Below are positions 1-11,527 of a DNA stretch of 64,000 bases, in pieces (the stretch's first letter is position 1; each line of letters begins with the position of its first letter). Below the pieces are notes generated by a model, which had not been told where the DNA came from, ran no database searches, and saw only the letters and a program-made list of their open reading frames with translations. The position numbers and the translations under genes are program-made. The stretch is from Raphanus sativus (lineage: Eukaryota; Streptophyta; Magnoliopsida; Brassicales; Brassicaceae). Location: NCBI RefSeq assembly GCF_000801105.2, contig NC_079514.1, positions 51,505,372-51,569,371 of the forward strand, in the 5' to 3' direction.

Positions 1-1
1 G

Positions 2-193
2 CTTGAGGTTTGCAGGAGGAGAGTGGAGGAAGAAATGGTGAAGCATTCAAAGGCTATAGAAGTGACAAGAACCATGACTTTGAATAACTTGCAGACAGGG
101 TTGCCTGGTGTGTTCCAAGCTTTAACAAGTTTCTCTGCTTTGTTCATGGAGTCTCTTCAAACGGTATGCACTCGCTCATACTCTATCAAATAG
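2..193 (+). CDS. DUF630/DUF632 family protein, C-terminal end only
   Basis: Only the last 64 codons, with a TAG stop, are inside the window. The frame starts at base 2 and reads a basic helical stretch ([15 protein letters not shown]), then the segment [17 protein letters not shown] and an FSALF patch. These are typical of the C-terminal end of plant DUF632 proteins, which usually carry an N-terminal DUF630 and relate to NRG2/ROH-type regulators of about 700-800 residues. By position it matches At3g60320. An alternative is that a GT at 162 (ACG|GTATGC) is a splice donor and the true C-terminus lies further on. The open frame to TAG and the lack of a good downstream exon favour the stop at 193. 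Biochemical role is not established for this subfamily member. Confidence 0.75.
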   Translation, partial: LEVCRRRVEEEMVKHSKAIEVTRTMTLNNLQTGLPGVFQALTSFSALFMESLQTVCTRSYSIK

Positions 194-682
194 GACGCAT
201 TATATTATATAATGTATACATAGCTTCTTCAATTCTTATAATTTTGAAGTACTGTTACTACCAAGGATTGGTTATTTTGTGAGGGAAGGGTAATAATAAT
301 CTATGTTGTGATTGTCTCTACTCTTAATTTAAACTCCCAAGTGGGTTGGTGTGAGGGGTCCCTCTCCATCGGATTCTTCTGAATCTGACAACTCTTCACT
401 TCTTGTCTTAAAGTGAAACCACATGATTTGGTTTAGTAAACCGAATCTTCTCTCTGGAATCATCTTGTGTGCCCCTTCCAAAACCCAATAGACAGGATCT
501 CTCTCCCATGTCATTATGGTGCTCTAATGATATTTACACAACACCTCTTGATTCAGTATTATCATTACAAAACATGTTACTATCTGGTGTTATCCCAGTG
601 GCTCTTTGTGAATACTCTGAGCACAACATCATTCCCAACAAAAAACATGTGTACACAGGTCAGGCTGAAAGAGTGAGAGGAG
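194..682. other. convergent 3' intergenic region
   Basis: Space between the 3' ends of two convergent genes. Short open frames around 329-690 have no recognisable protein character and are probably untranslated 3' sequence. Confidence 0.6.
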
Positions 683-3051
683 CTACATAGGTGAGAATAT
701 GAACGCAAGTTTAGCAGCAATGGTATCAAGATCTTCCTTGAGCTGCGGATCTTCTGGTCCTTTAATCGACCATTGTTCCAGTCTGATGTTTATGTCATTT
801 AGTAATAGATCTCCATCCTCTTGACAGTGAAGTTGAATCATGCGGTCGATGCATTTGACCAAGTACTTGCTGGATCTTAGCTTAAACTGGTTAATAAACT
901 CATGTGCGTCCTCTTCAGCTTCAAAGCTCGATACACACATACTCTCCAAAGTGTCGGTTAAGTTGAAAAGAAGGCGTGCGCCTTCAACAGCATCCTCCTT
1001 GGTTATTTCATTAGACATCAACATAGATGTTTTAGAGCTTCCCTTTGCTTGTTTGAATCTGTTAATCCGCAACTTCTTGATAGCTAGCATTTTCCCAGTT
1101 GCAGCATAATGCAGTACCAGCTCATACTCTTCGTCTGTTACTGTATATAGAGAGCCAATCAGTACACCAACCACCACTCTTCTTACCAACAGATTGTTTT
1201 GGAGGCTTGAGCTGGAAGATGTAACTGAAAATGAATTGTTGATCTTGTTGTGAAATTCTCTGACCATGTCTTCCACAGTACTAGAAGCTGGTTCCTTTCT
1301 CTTGCCAGTTATAGACTCACTACGTTGTGACATCTCTGAGACTCTGATGAGAGACTTAGTTAGTGATTCTTGAATGCTTCCACTCGCAGGGTTCAGAATC
1401 CAAGCAATGTATGTTGCTGCGGCAACATATAGCCCTTCCACATCACATGTTTGTTTCCTTTCACCCACTTGTGAGGCGTATCTATGGTGAATGTTTTCTA
1501 ATGAACTTCCTCCAGAGAAGAGCATAGCAGAAGCAAAGTAAAACCAGTCTGGGAAGTTTATAGCCAAAGCCCTGCAAGAAGACACAACATCATACAAAAA
1601 TCACACACACATCAAATATGTGGGAGTCAATTTGCATCGTCATGTTAAGTTACCATTCGGTTTTGTCATCTAGTGCTTGGACTTTTATTGGAGTAGGCTT
1701 GCAATTATGAGCTAACGTCACGAGAGAGTTGGAGGAGAGAGGACCAGTCAAGATTCTCAGAAACTGATACTTGTGAGGAAAATATGCATCAGAGAATGGC
1801 AACATGGAAGCTAGTTCCATAGGTATACCCCACAACGTTGGTCTTGAAACTGTGTCCACTATTGCAGAGACCAAAGCCGCAAGTAACTCAAAGACTGAAG
1901 CAAGTCCCCTGGAAGTTAAGAACGAAAGCACATTAGAAAGCAATAAAAGATGGAAAGCTAGTTGGATATAGGAACTCACGTAAGCAAAAGCCACTTATGC
2001 AAGAGAGCTCTGGCGTTGATAAACATAGAAGACGAAAGCGCTAAGCAGACGACTATATCACGCCACTCTGCCCTCTCGAATAGCTCCTTGTTTAGACAAA
2101 GGAAAGGCCTCTCCACCACATCTTTCAAGATTCTTGAAACGTCTTCCTTCAAAGTCAAAGGGTCTTGATACCAGAACAGGATCCTGGTCATCAAAAAGTG
2201 TCAGACCGGTCTACCAATTTTGTCTGAAACAAGAGGGAGAAACGTGGCTTCAGTTTCACAAATTTTAACATAGCCAGGGATAGAAGAAGCAGTGCAAGAG
2301 GTTAAACCTCAGAGGTATCTTGTCGTTCTCTAAAGATGATTCTCTTGGTAAGTAAGCAAGAAGCTTAGACACACCCATGTTTCTTCCATCAGCTAACTTT
2401 CTAGCTCTGCATGATGTTGAAGCTGCTGATCTCACAACAGCTTCGAACAATAGTCTTCCTATAAACAGTTCCAAGTAAGAAACAAAAAAAAAAACAAAGC
2501 TTTAAGATAAAAAGCTAAAACCATAAACCCACCATTTGCTCCCAACTTATCAATAATGTCCTTAGAGAGTTCAATCAATTCCTCAGAGCACTGAGGTAAA
2601 AAACTCGAGCTCCCAAACTGTAAAGTTTCCTCCTTTCGATACCTAACCACCTTGCAACTGGTTGAAGATGATAAGACGGAGACAATCGTCTTCACCAGAT
2701 ACTCAATCGCCGAATCAAAAACCTGAGAGACGAAACGACCGCACACAAAGTAAAGAAACAAAGATCGAGACTTTTAAGAGACAATCATCATGTACTGAAA
2801 ACCTGAGGTGACTTGAAGCACATTAGAGACATCGTCGCGTCTAAAACCCTAAACCCAGAATCCTCGCCGTTGGTGTCAAGAGTTAGCGATCGGTTGAGCT
2901 CTGAGATAGCTCGTCCCATAGAGGAAGAAGGCTCGTTTAATTCTTCTTCGAGGACTCGGTCTCCGTTCTCGAGACGGTATGAAAGCGCGGCCAAGAGGTC
3001 GGCGACGGCTGACGGAGAGGACATCGGAGACATGAGCAGAGTCGCCGGCAA
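683..3051 (-). CDS. uncharacterised plant protein, six exons (At3g60310 position)
   Basis: Six exons join in frame: 3051-2803, 2722-2533, 2458-2308, 2183-1980, 1908-1654 and 1571-683 (stop TAG). Every junction is GT..AG and the phases agree, giving a 645-residue protein. It starts MPATLLMSPMSSPSAV; Met7 and Met10 are alternative starts. The product looks largely alpha-helical and mildly acidic, with no signal peptide, no clear membrane segment and no catalytic motif I recognise. A short repeated-serine stretch lies in the last exon. It lies convergent with the DUF632 gene and, from memory, takes the place of At3g60310, an unnamed conserved plant protein. The coding frame is intact, so it is probably functional. 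I assign no function. Confidence 0.82.
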
Positions 3052-3270
3052 TTACAGTTAACTTAGGATCACTACAAGACCGTTTAAGCTATATGTTTGT
3101 AATTAGTAATTTCGTACGGCCCATTAATAGCAAAAAAGCCCAAGCCCAATTAATACTCAGGCTTAATCTTTGACAACATAGTCTTTCATGATGAGTTTTC
3201 TACTCTATCTTGTGACTCATAAATTTTTTTAAAATATATATTTTAAAATAGGGAGAATTGTTGGAATATT

Positions 3271-3497
3271 CCTAAGAGCATCTTTATTAGTGTATTTCAA
3301 CACATCTTAAGACAATATAATAAAAGAAAAAAATTGAAATAGTGATCAGAGATGTGTATCTCAAGGTCTTCCACAAGAAGTGTTTTGGTGAGATTATTAG
3401 GGTGACGTGGTACTAAATTTCACTTTTTATTTTATTTTATTAACTTTTCACATTTAAGATATATCTCTTCACATATCCCATTAAAAATGCTCTAAGG
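3271..3497. mobile_element. short non-autonomous inverted-repeat element (MITE)
   Basis: The two ends are imperfect inverted repeats of about 20 bp: left CCTAAGAGCATCTTTATTAG, right (reversed) CCTTAGAGCATTTTTAATGG. The GAGCAT-type terminus is common in Brassicaceae MITEs. No target duplication is obvious. Bases 3052-3270 hold nothing recognisable beyond the 5' flank of the upstream gene. Confidence 0.5.
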
Positions 3498-3599
3498 CAA
3501 GCTCATATTAAAGAAATGCCAATGATTATACATAATTAAAAAAGAAATAATTTTTTGGTATTGTGCAGACGAAAATGCCTTTCCTTTATTGAATACAGG

Positions 3600-3660
3600 T
3601 CAGACTGCAGAAAAAATGTGTGTCAGACTGCAGAGAAGGCGTGTGTCAGACTGCAGAGAT
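3600..3660. repeat. three-copy 23-bp tandem repeat
   Basis: TCAGACTGCAGA recurs at 3600, 3623 and 3646 with a constant 23-bp period. Each copy contains a CTGCAG palindrome. Confidence 0.85.
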
Positions 3661-3960
3661 GGACAGCAGGACAGACGATGGACTGTTGGATAAATCAGCG
3701 AAGATTAAATTGAAATTACGTTAGCGATAAAATATTCTATAGCAGCTAATATATTGTGTTATATATCATATATATATATTAACGGTTAACTTTGTTGTTA
3801 TACAGCGTATAACTCTAAATTTTAGCAGGTAAACATTATTTTAGCAATTTTAGCAGGTACACATTATTTTAGCTGAAAACTAATTTTTGGTCAAATTATA
3901 ACTAGTGTAATGTATAACCTCTAAGGTATAGTAGTATATATCATCTAACATGTATGGAAT

Positions 3961-4924
3961 AACTTATAAAAAGATGTATAAGCTCACACGTTATTTATTC
4001 AATCATTTATCATCTACACAAACTATGTATCAATGAACATTAAATCTCTTGTAATATCATACAAACCAATTATCAATTATTTGGTAGCATATAATGTATC
4101 AGCTAACAATATACGTACCAAGTAACAAATCGGTTAACGGATAACAATCAACTTATCATGTAACTTATTAATTCACAGACATGTATCAATCTGTTTGTAA
4201 GTTAATAAACCAAGTATCAGCTAAACAAATCATGTACCAGTTAACGTAAAGACGTTTGTAACATCATGTTAACACAATTATGAATTATTCGGTATCAAAC
4301 TATGTGTCAGATACTAAAACATGTAAGAAATCGTTTATCATATAAAACTTGTATCATATAAAAATGATAGTTATGAATTCTTCGGTATCAAACTATGTGT
4401 CAAATAAAACAGTTATGAATTCTTCGGTATCAAACTATGTGTCAGATACCAAAACATATAAGAAATCATTTATCATATAAAATTGTATCAGATAACAAAT
4501 AATGTATCAGATAGCAACTTATTAATCAACTCCATTTATCAATCCATTTGTCAGCTAACAAACTAAATATAAAAAATGTTCAAATTCACAAGTTATTTAT
4601 TCAATTATTTATCATCTACACAAACTATGTATCAAAACAAGTTTCTTGTAATATCATACAAACTAATTATCAATTATTTGGTATCATATAATGTATCAGC
4701 TAACAATACATGTACCAAGTAACAAATCGGTTAACGGATAACAACCAACTTATCATGTAACTTATTAATTCACAGACATGTATCAATCTGTTTGTGAGCT
4801 AATAAACCAAATATCAGCTAAACAAATCATGTACCACTTAACGTAAGGACTTATATAACACCATGTTAAACAGTTATGAATTCTTCAATATCAAACTATG
4901 TGTCAGATACCAAAACATGTATGA
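3961..4924. repeat. ~365-bp direct duplication in tandem array (period ~600 bp)
   Basis: The stretch 3961-4330 is repeated with a few dozen differences at 4561-4924. Shared landmarks are TATCATCTACACAAACTATG, CAAGTAACAAATCGGTTAAC and TCACAGACATGTATCAATCT. The intervening DNA is built from the same words, with GTTATGAATTCTTCGGTATC at about 4369 and 4412, so the whole block looks like a decayed tandem family. No coding potential is seen. Confidence 0.8.
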
Positions 4925-5548
4925 GGATTTACAATAAATTATAACATAGAAAAAGAGAGAAAAATAAGAAAAAGAAAAAGAGAAAAATAAAATATACAGC
5001 ACGAAAAAAAACATAAAAAATAAACATAAAAATAAACTTTGAATTGTCTCTTGATTTTACGTGGAGAGAAGAGAAGAGAGAGAGAGACAGAAAAGTGAGA
5101 GAGAGAGTGACAGAAAAGTGACTGGCCACCTGACAGAAAACAGAAAAAAAGAGAAAGAGTGACAGATGGATAAAATCGTCCAGCAAAAATAGATTGTATG
5201 AAAAATGGTATGTTGCCAGTTAAGGATCTAAATAAGGGTAATCTCACCAATTTCTCTTTAAAATATTTTATTAACTAATAAACATGTTGTAGATATCAAA
5301 AAAAATCACCACACATTTTATTGACAGTAAATCAGTAATTACTCTTTTAGATTATTATATTTAATTTGTAAATTTATATAAATTTAACTAAACTTTAGAT
5401 GTTTTTAATGTGTGAAAATTCTTTTAAAAAATATCCTTGCAAAACAGAGGATTTATTTTTGTAATGTAGTCAGTTTTTGAGTAAGAGTTTGATCCCTGCC
5501 TCTCTCTCTCTCTCGATATATATATATCTAAATAATACATGAGTTTTG
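4925..5548. other. purine-rich intergenic DNA and microsatellites
   Basis: 4945-5170 is a long A/G-rich run on the plus strand (GA and AAAGAG repeats). A (CT)n followed by (AT)n microsatellite lies at about 5500-5528, just past the 3' end of the next gene. No gene is seen. Confidence 0.6.
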
Positions 5549-7192
5549 TCAACTCCTCTGCACCCACTGCTTCGTAGGTTTTCTTGGATCTTGCGAGGTC
5601 TGCTTCCTTCTGTTGACATTACTATGTCCCCGCCCTCCTCGGCCTCTGCCTCTCCTGTTGTTGGAGCTGCTAGAGTTCGTCTCTGATTCAGCTTCTTTGT
5701 GTTCCACTTGTTGTCCCATCTCTCGAGCTTCTTCTTGGTTTGATGAAGATGATGCAGGAGCTGGTGGAGGAGGAAGATACATACCGGGCACAACCGATAT
5801 GTTTTTCTTTGGTTGAACCAGACCTCCCTTTTCTTCCTGCGTCTTTAAAATCGCCTCAAACCGCTCTCTTCTCATGTTCTCTGACTCTGACTGGAGCAGT
5901 GGGTCTTCTTTGTCCTCACCTTGTACCAAACCAGTTTCCTGTTCGGTTCCAAATCACGAAAGCTAGAATCAACGCAAAGACAAATACATATGGTCAAATA
6001 TTAGTGGCTTACTCACCTGTTGAGATGACTGAGCACCTACTAAGCCGAGAACATGTTCAATATCACTCGCATGAACAACTTTCCGGCACACAGGACAGTT
6101 GCCCAAGCTTTTATCTACTGATCCAGAGTTACCTGCAATAATACTTAAAATTTTATTTAGAATTATTTAATTGAACTCCCCCTTCTTCAGAGTATTTAAT
6201 TCCTTTCCAGTTTCCATCAAAAAAAAAAAAGACATTATCTCACCATGTTCTGAATCAGCTTCTTTCTCTGTGTGAAGCCAATTCCACCACCTAATGATGC
6301 ACTCACTGATAACTTGAAATCAGTGTAAGAAATATTAGACACCTTAATAAACATTGGTAAAAATAATCATTGGTAACAGAAGAGGTCAACGATTCTTTTA
6401 CCAGTGGAAACAGTGGAAGCAAGACATGAGCTTCATAAAGGGCATTGGATTACTCTCGCCATCCTCAGGGAATAAGGGATACAAACAAAGTGGACAATCT
6501 CCATCCGGATGGTTCATAATCGTCAGCCTCTCAACTGCTTCCTAGAAACAACATACATATGTTTCTTATATCCTAACAAAATCAGTTATATATACTACTA
6601 TTGATTTAAACAAGAAAATGAATTTTGAAGATTCTTATTACCTCACAAAGTGCAACTAGCATCAGAGAAGATGATAGCTCAGAAGCTTTCTCATGCACAA
6701 ACCCAATCAAAAGCTTTTGCCTTTGCTCATCAAGACCCTTGGATTCAATCAGACTAATCTCCGGCGGTTCTTCTGGATACTGTAACAACATGAAGAAAGA
6801 TCCTTTCTAGCTCAATAAGACAGCCAATGATGATTTCTCTACAACACTGAAACCAAACAGTTAGTACCTTAGAACCTGCTTGTATTCTCACAACAGCTTC
6901 CACAAACTACAGAACAAAACAATGGTTAAGCATTAAAAAATCAAAACTTTTTGCATCTAGCTTATTGTACGATCGACCCAATACAACCCTAATTAGACAA
7001 ATCTCCAATGCGTAAGAAAGTTTCGATTTTTTTTTAAAAGAATCAATCAAAAACCTGCTGAGAAGAGATCTCGGCGGTGCGGGGCTTGATGTGGAGGTGA
7101 AGATGAGGAGGATATGAATCCACTATGACGGCTTCGTCTCCGTAAACTGCTTCTACGGCTTCCATCTCCATCGCCACCTCTTCCTCTGTCAT
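5549..7192 (-). CDS. RWD domain and RING-type zinc-finger protein (RNF25-like E3 ligase)
   Basis: Seven exons join in frame: 7192-7055, 6906-6868, 6779-6642, 6541-6402, 6305-6244, 6132-6017 and 5938-5549, giving 340 residues. An RWD domain fills about residues 3-105 (YGDEAVIVDSYPPHLHLHI). A RING-like zinc finger follows: C121-P-L-C124, then C146-F-H-C-F-H-C-x-C154, then C185-P-V-C188. The tail is low complexity, with Pro, Ser, Gln and an RGRGRGGRG patch. Family members join ubiquitin to target proteins, with the RWD mediating protein contacts. The substrate is unknown. By order it matches At3g60300. I chose the Met at 7192, immediately before the RWD fold. An in-frame Met at 7294 would add 34 residues of Ser/Arg-rich sequence and cannot be excluded. 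Confidence 0.87.
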
Positions 7193-7624
7193 TTTTTTGG
7201 TCAGGCGACAGCGGAGAGACGGCGATGAAGCGGAGGGAGGGATGTCCGAAGCAGACCTTTTTTCTGTAATGACTCGGTTTCGCCACGTATTCATTTATTT
7301 ATAGACTATTTTCTATTTCGTTTAAACGACCCCCATATTATTCCAATAATTCGGAATTCGACCAATTCTGACCATTCCTGCTCAAATTCAACCTCTCGCC
7401 ACTGAGATTTCGCATTATTTTTACTAATCATACAATTACACTCGATTGCAAAACTAAACTATAGTTACATTTTTGATAAAAAAAAAACTATAGTTACATT
7501 CATTCAAAACTAGGACACAACATCATCATCAATAGAAATTTTAGTCCGTTATGTATATAGTGGCGGCCGACCAACATTCAATTATTAAGAGAGTTCATAA
7601 ACTAAGTTTTAATCCAACATAACA
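7193..7624. other. intergenic 5' flank of RWD-RING gene
   Basis: Presumed promoter of the minus-strand RWD-RING gene. AT-rich; a duplicated AAACTATAGTTACAT word occurs at about 7455-7500. No gene or transposon ends were seen here. Confidence 0.5.
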
Positions 7625-7861
7625 AATATAAATAGGGAATTCGGCCTAAAAAATCATGAACTTTGCACGAATTGCCATAATAAATACGAACATATTGGCT
7701 GGCCAAAAAAACACCGAACTATATTTGACTTAAAATTTTAATCAGTAAATTATCGCTGACTCGCCAAATTAAACACACCGTTACAGAATGATTAAACGAC
7801 GTTTGCAAAAATCATTAAGTAAAACGACGTCGTTTTACCTATTTTTATTATCAAAAATATG

Positions 7862-7925
7862 TTGTTCGCGTGGGTCGATCCTGAGAACTCATGGCCAAAT
7901 GACAAGGTTTCTTGCCACTAGACTA
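7862..7925 (-). other. tRNA-like module in left arm of fold-back element
   Basis: On the minus strand, TAGTCTAGTGGCAAGAAACC resembles a pol III A box and GGATCGACCC a B box, about 35 bp apart. The same module appears on the plus strand in the right arm at 8655-8715, where the B box reads GGTTCGACCC. It is not a full tRNA cloverleaf. Confidence 0.5.
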
Positions 7926-8654
7926 CTGTCACTTTTAAAAATATCCATAACATGTTTTCTTTTATTGAGTATCAAACAAATCTCAAAAATCCAAATTCTT
8001 TTTAAAAAATTCTAAAAAATCTTAAAAATTCAAGAAAATTCTGAAAAGTAAAATTAAAATCGAAATTACAAATAAGTTTAAAAAAAAAAATCAATACATT
8101 AAAATTTTCAAAAAAGAAGTAAAATAATTCAAAAAATGCAACGAATTAACTTTAATGATTAAAAACTTGAAACATAATTTTAAATAAATTAACGTATGTA
8201 ATATGAAATAAAAATGATATTTATCACACTATAGATTTTAGTATGAATAATGAATTTAAGATAAAATAGACAAATGATAATTAAGATACAATAAACCAAT
8301 GATATTATCACAAAATATTTTTCTAAAATATGATAATAATTAAATGAAAAACATTTGTAGTGTGATAAATATCATTTTTCTATTTTATCTCAAATATATT
8401 AATTTATAAAAAAAAGTATGATTAATGTATTTAAGATAAAAAAACTCAAATGATCTTAGATACATTAATTTTTATAAAAAAATTTAATGTTTTGATTTTT
8501 TTTTAAATATTTATAATTTCAATTTTAATTTTAATTTTCAGAATTTTCTTGAATTTTTAAGATTTTTTGGAATTTTTTAAAAAAGGATTTAGATTTTTCG
8601 AGATTTGTTTGATACTCAATAAAAGAAAACATATTATGGATATTCTTAAAAGTG

Positions 8655-8715
8655 ACAGTAGTCTAGTGGCAAGAAACCTCGTCATTTGGCCAAGAGTTCT
8701 CAGGTTCGACCCACG
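8655..8715 (+). other. tRNA-like module in right arm of fold-back element
   Basis: Mirror copy of the left-arm module: TAGTCTAGTGGCAAGAAACC, then GGTTCGACCCACGCG. The better-preserved B box here could recruit pol III transcription; this is inference. Confidence 0.5.
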
Positions 8716-8996
8716 CGAACAACATATTTTTGATAATAAAAATAGGTAAAACGACGTCGTTTCATTCCATCTCAAAACGACGTCGTTTTACTTAACGATC
8801 GTATTTAACGTTGATTAACCACCGTCTTAACTGTTAGTTAACGGTGTCTTAATCTGGTCGGTCAATCAAAGTTTCTTAATAAACCGATAAAAATCAACAA
8901 AAGTTCAAACTTTTTTTGGCCAGCCTCGAGTCCATGTTTCTTTTGGCCATTCTTGCCATGTTCAGTGTTTTTTTGGCCGAATTCCCAATATAAATA

Positions 8997-9887
8997 TAAA
9001 CAATAAGATGGAAAATCAAACCAAATGCACAAGTGGATCAAAAGTTGAATAAACTAACCAGAGCTATAAAATCTATATTTTACATGTGATAAATCATTAA
9101 TATATAATTTTAACTTATGTTATGTGATGTTTATTTTTCAATGTTGATCCATTTTTGTATATGTTCTTTGTCATCTATTTTCTCTCCAGAGTTGTAGCAT
9201 TATTCATATTAATATACACAAAAACGATTTCTTCATATCATAATTTCTATCTAATCCTTTTTGGGAAAAAAATATATTTCTATTTATGTTCATAATAATG
9301 TTTTATAAAATCTAGGTACCACTGAAAAAGGGGCGTTTTGTTCAGTTTTATATGTACGATGATTAAGTAAATGTAGAAATCATTCGCGGCAAAAACGTAA
9401 ATAAGAAAAAGATTCACGATATAAAAAATCAATAACGATAACGGAGTGAAGTTTAACGGCGAATCTGCCGACGGAGCCGAGCGGATAGGGCGAAGCCGTA
9501 CTAACAGAGCTTGTCGGAAAAAAAAACTATTTATCGCTGCTAATTTTCCGTACACTGTAAGTAATTCGATTCGATGCTGCAAATTTAACATTTTTTTTTT
9601 ATAAATTGACTCCATCTTCAGACACTGTTCAATGAATCTTTGCTTTACATTCAAAAATTTCTTTTATGGAGTTTTGTACGATTCATCAAGAGAAACATGA
9701 GAATCATTTGCAATTCTGACAAGTAATTATGTCTTTTTTATTAATATATAAACAAGTCCAATTTTATTTGCAGACAATCTTACTCATGTTCTTATGTTCT
9801 GTGATAACTCTAGTGGTTTCATAACACATAACACTAATTATTAATACATTTTGCAACTTACTTAGGTTCCACGCAATCCAACCATCT
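8997..9887. other. intergenic; small echo of the 2OG gene 3' end
   Basis: Mostly AT-rich without a gene. On the minus strand around 9605-9650 a short stretch reads KQRFIEQCLKM. It resembles the last codons of the neighbouring oxygenase (KQRFIDTVKKNRF), so it may be a small decayed duplication of that gene's end. The open frame at 9280-9654 has no other protein character. Confidence 0.4.
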
Positions 9888-11527
9888 TCAGAACCTGTTC
9901 TTCTTGACAGTATCAATGAATCTCTGCTTTGTGAGATCGTTTCTTGAGATATACTCAAGAAAATCGTTAAAGCTGAAATCTCCATAAGCAGCTGGTTTGT
10001 CTTCATTGACGAGCTGAGGTGCTGGACTTATCTTCGTGTTCATTGGTAAGCTGTGAAGGCTCGCGAAAGAGAGGCGGTTGACATCTTTGTTCACTGTTAC
10101 TCGATGAACCACGCTCTTGTACACGCCATTGCTCATCACTTCAACCTGATCTCCCAGCTGCACTATCAAAGCTCCTTCGATGTACGGCACACAGATCCAG
10201 TTGTTGTTTCTGTCCTTTATCTGAAGCCCCTGGCTGCTCTGGAGTAAGATGGTCAGTGAGCTGAAGTCCGAGTGTGGTGGCATCCCCAAGGCAATCTCGG
10301 GTTCTGGACACGCTGGGTAGCAGTTCACCGCCATGACTTGTGACCCTTCTTCGAGTTCTTCTTGTAAGTAACTTTTCTCGAGGCCTAGACTTTCTGAGAT
10401 GGCTTCCATTAGTTGCTTATGTAGCACGTGCGTTGCCTCCGAGTATTTCCCCACTCTTTCCCTGATAGTAAGAAGATAGATCACATCAGTTTTGAGTCAC
10501 AAGAGTTATGCGTATATAGGTTTACTTACTTGTAGCATGGAGGGTTGGATGGCCAGAGATCGATCCACTTTGAGAGAGGATGGGAGTAATGTTTGATGAA
10601 GTCTCTCCAGTAATGAACACTGTCCGTTGAATGGTTTATGCTGGTGCCATATCTTACTGGCGTATGAACATCATCAGAAACCAGAAGCATCTTCTCATCG
10701 GCAGGTAGGTCAAAGAACCTTGTAGCTGCATCTAGGGTATCTCTCATCACTGATGATGATATTCCATGGTTTGTAACCTGTTGATGAGTTAGCAAGTTTT
10801 GGATTAGAGTTATGTACTCAATAAGAGGGATACAAATGACACTAGTATAGTGTGTTTTATTGAAACAGAGCAGCATACATGACATTTGCATGAATAATAA
10901 AGATAAGCATTGTGACATGTATACTTATTTTTATCCTCAATAAAGACAGAAACTAAGGACTTTATCTTTTTCATTTATATTTTGTTTTGGTAAGGACTTA
11001 GTTGATTGGTGGAAATACAAACGAAAAAGAAAAAAAGAACTCATAAATCTTATATATAGTGTGTGATTGGTAGATGTTATAAGTTCATTGCATACTAATC
11101 CTAGTGACCCGAGCAATGTAACACACATGGCCTAAATCTAATGAACTGAGAGATACACATGAATAGGACACTTTTGGATTGTAATAGTTCATGAATCTGA
11201 GTTACATAAACTCGTCACGTGTCTTACCCGTGTAGTTTATGTAGCTGAAAACAAGAATATTACCTGAAAGAAACCAAACTCCTTGCAGGCCATTTCAATC
11301 TCATGGATGACACTGGGTCGAAGCAGAGGATCATGTAAGAAGGAGAGATCAATGACGGGAAGATTGATGCTACCAGTGCCAATGCTTGGAGTGAGAACTG
11401 GTCGTTGTGAAGGAGGAAGAATGTAACGGGTAGGCACATTAGGGACACCTGACTCTGTAAGTGCCATAGCACTAGTAAAGCAATCACCAAGCACATTTTT
11501 ATTTGTTTTCTCCATTTCTTTTTGCAA
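9888..11527 (-). CDS. 2-oxoglutarate/Fe(II)-dependent dioxygenase (DOXC class)
   Basis: Three exons: 11527-11264, 10777-10530 and 10461-9888, 361 residues, the usual length of plant DOXC enzymes. Exon 1 holds the DIOX_N start (LPVIDLSFL ... EFGFFQ), continuing as VTNHGIS. Exon 3 holds the catalytic double-stranded beta helix with iron ligands H234-x-D236 and H290, and the 2-oxoglutarate-binding pair R300-x-S302. All key residues are present, so the enzyme should be active: oxidation of a small molecule with decarboxylation of 2-oxoglutarate to succinate, in the cytosol. The substrate cannot be told from sequence. By order it matches At3g60290. Met5 (11515) is an alternative start. Confidence 0.9.

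Larger units (their letters stand above)
7635..8986. mobile_element. fold-back DNA transposon with long TIRs (Mutator-like, non-autonomous)
   Basis: The 1352-bp element begins GGGAATTCGGCC and ends GGCCGAATTCCC. It is flanked by a perfect 10-bp duplication AATATAAATA at 7625-7634 and 8987-8996. The terminal inverted repeats extend about 450 bp inward (to about 8090 and 8510). Further inverted matches such as GATATTTATCACACT lie near the middle, so nearly the whole unit can fold into one hairpin. There is no transposase frame. A 9-11 bp duplication with long TIRs is the Mutator (MULE) signature. Each arm carries a tRNA-like A box/B box pair (see the module entries). Confidence 0.85.

Noticed and set aside
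329..690. Small overlapping open frames after the DUF632 gene
   Set aside because: Present on both strands at similar length, no domain. Treated as 3' untranslated or intergenic.
9280..9654. 124-codon minus-strand open frame
   Set aside because: No protein-like pattern apart from the short KQRFIE echo. Probably chance.
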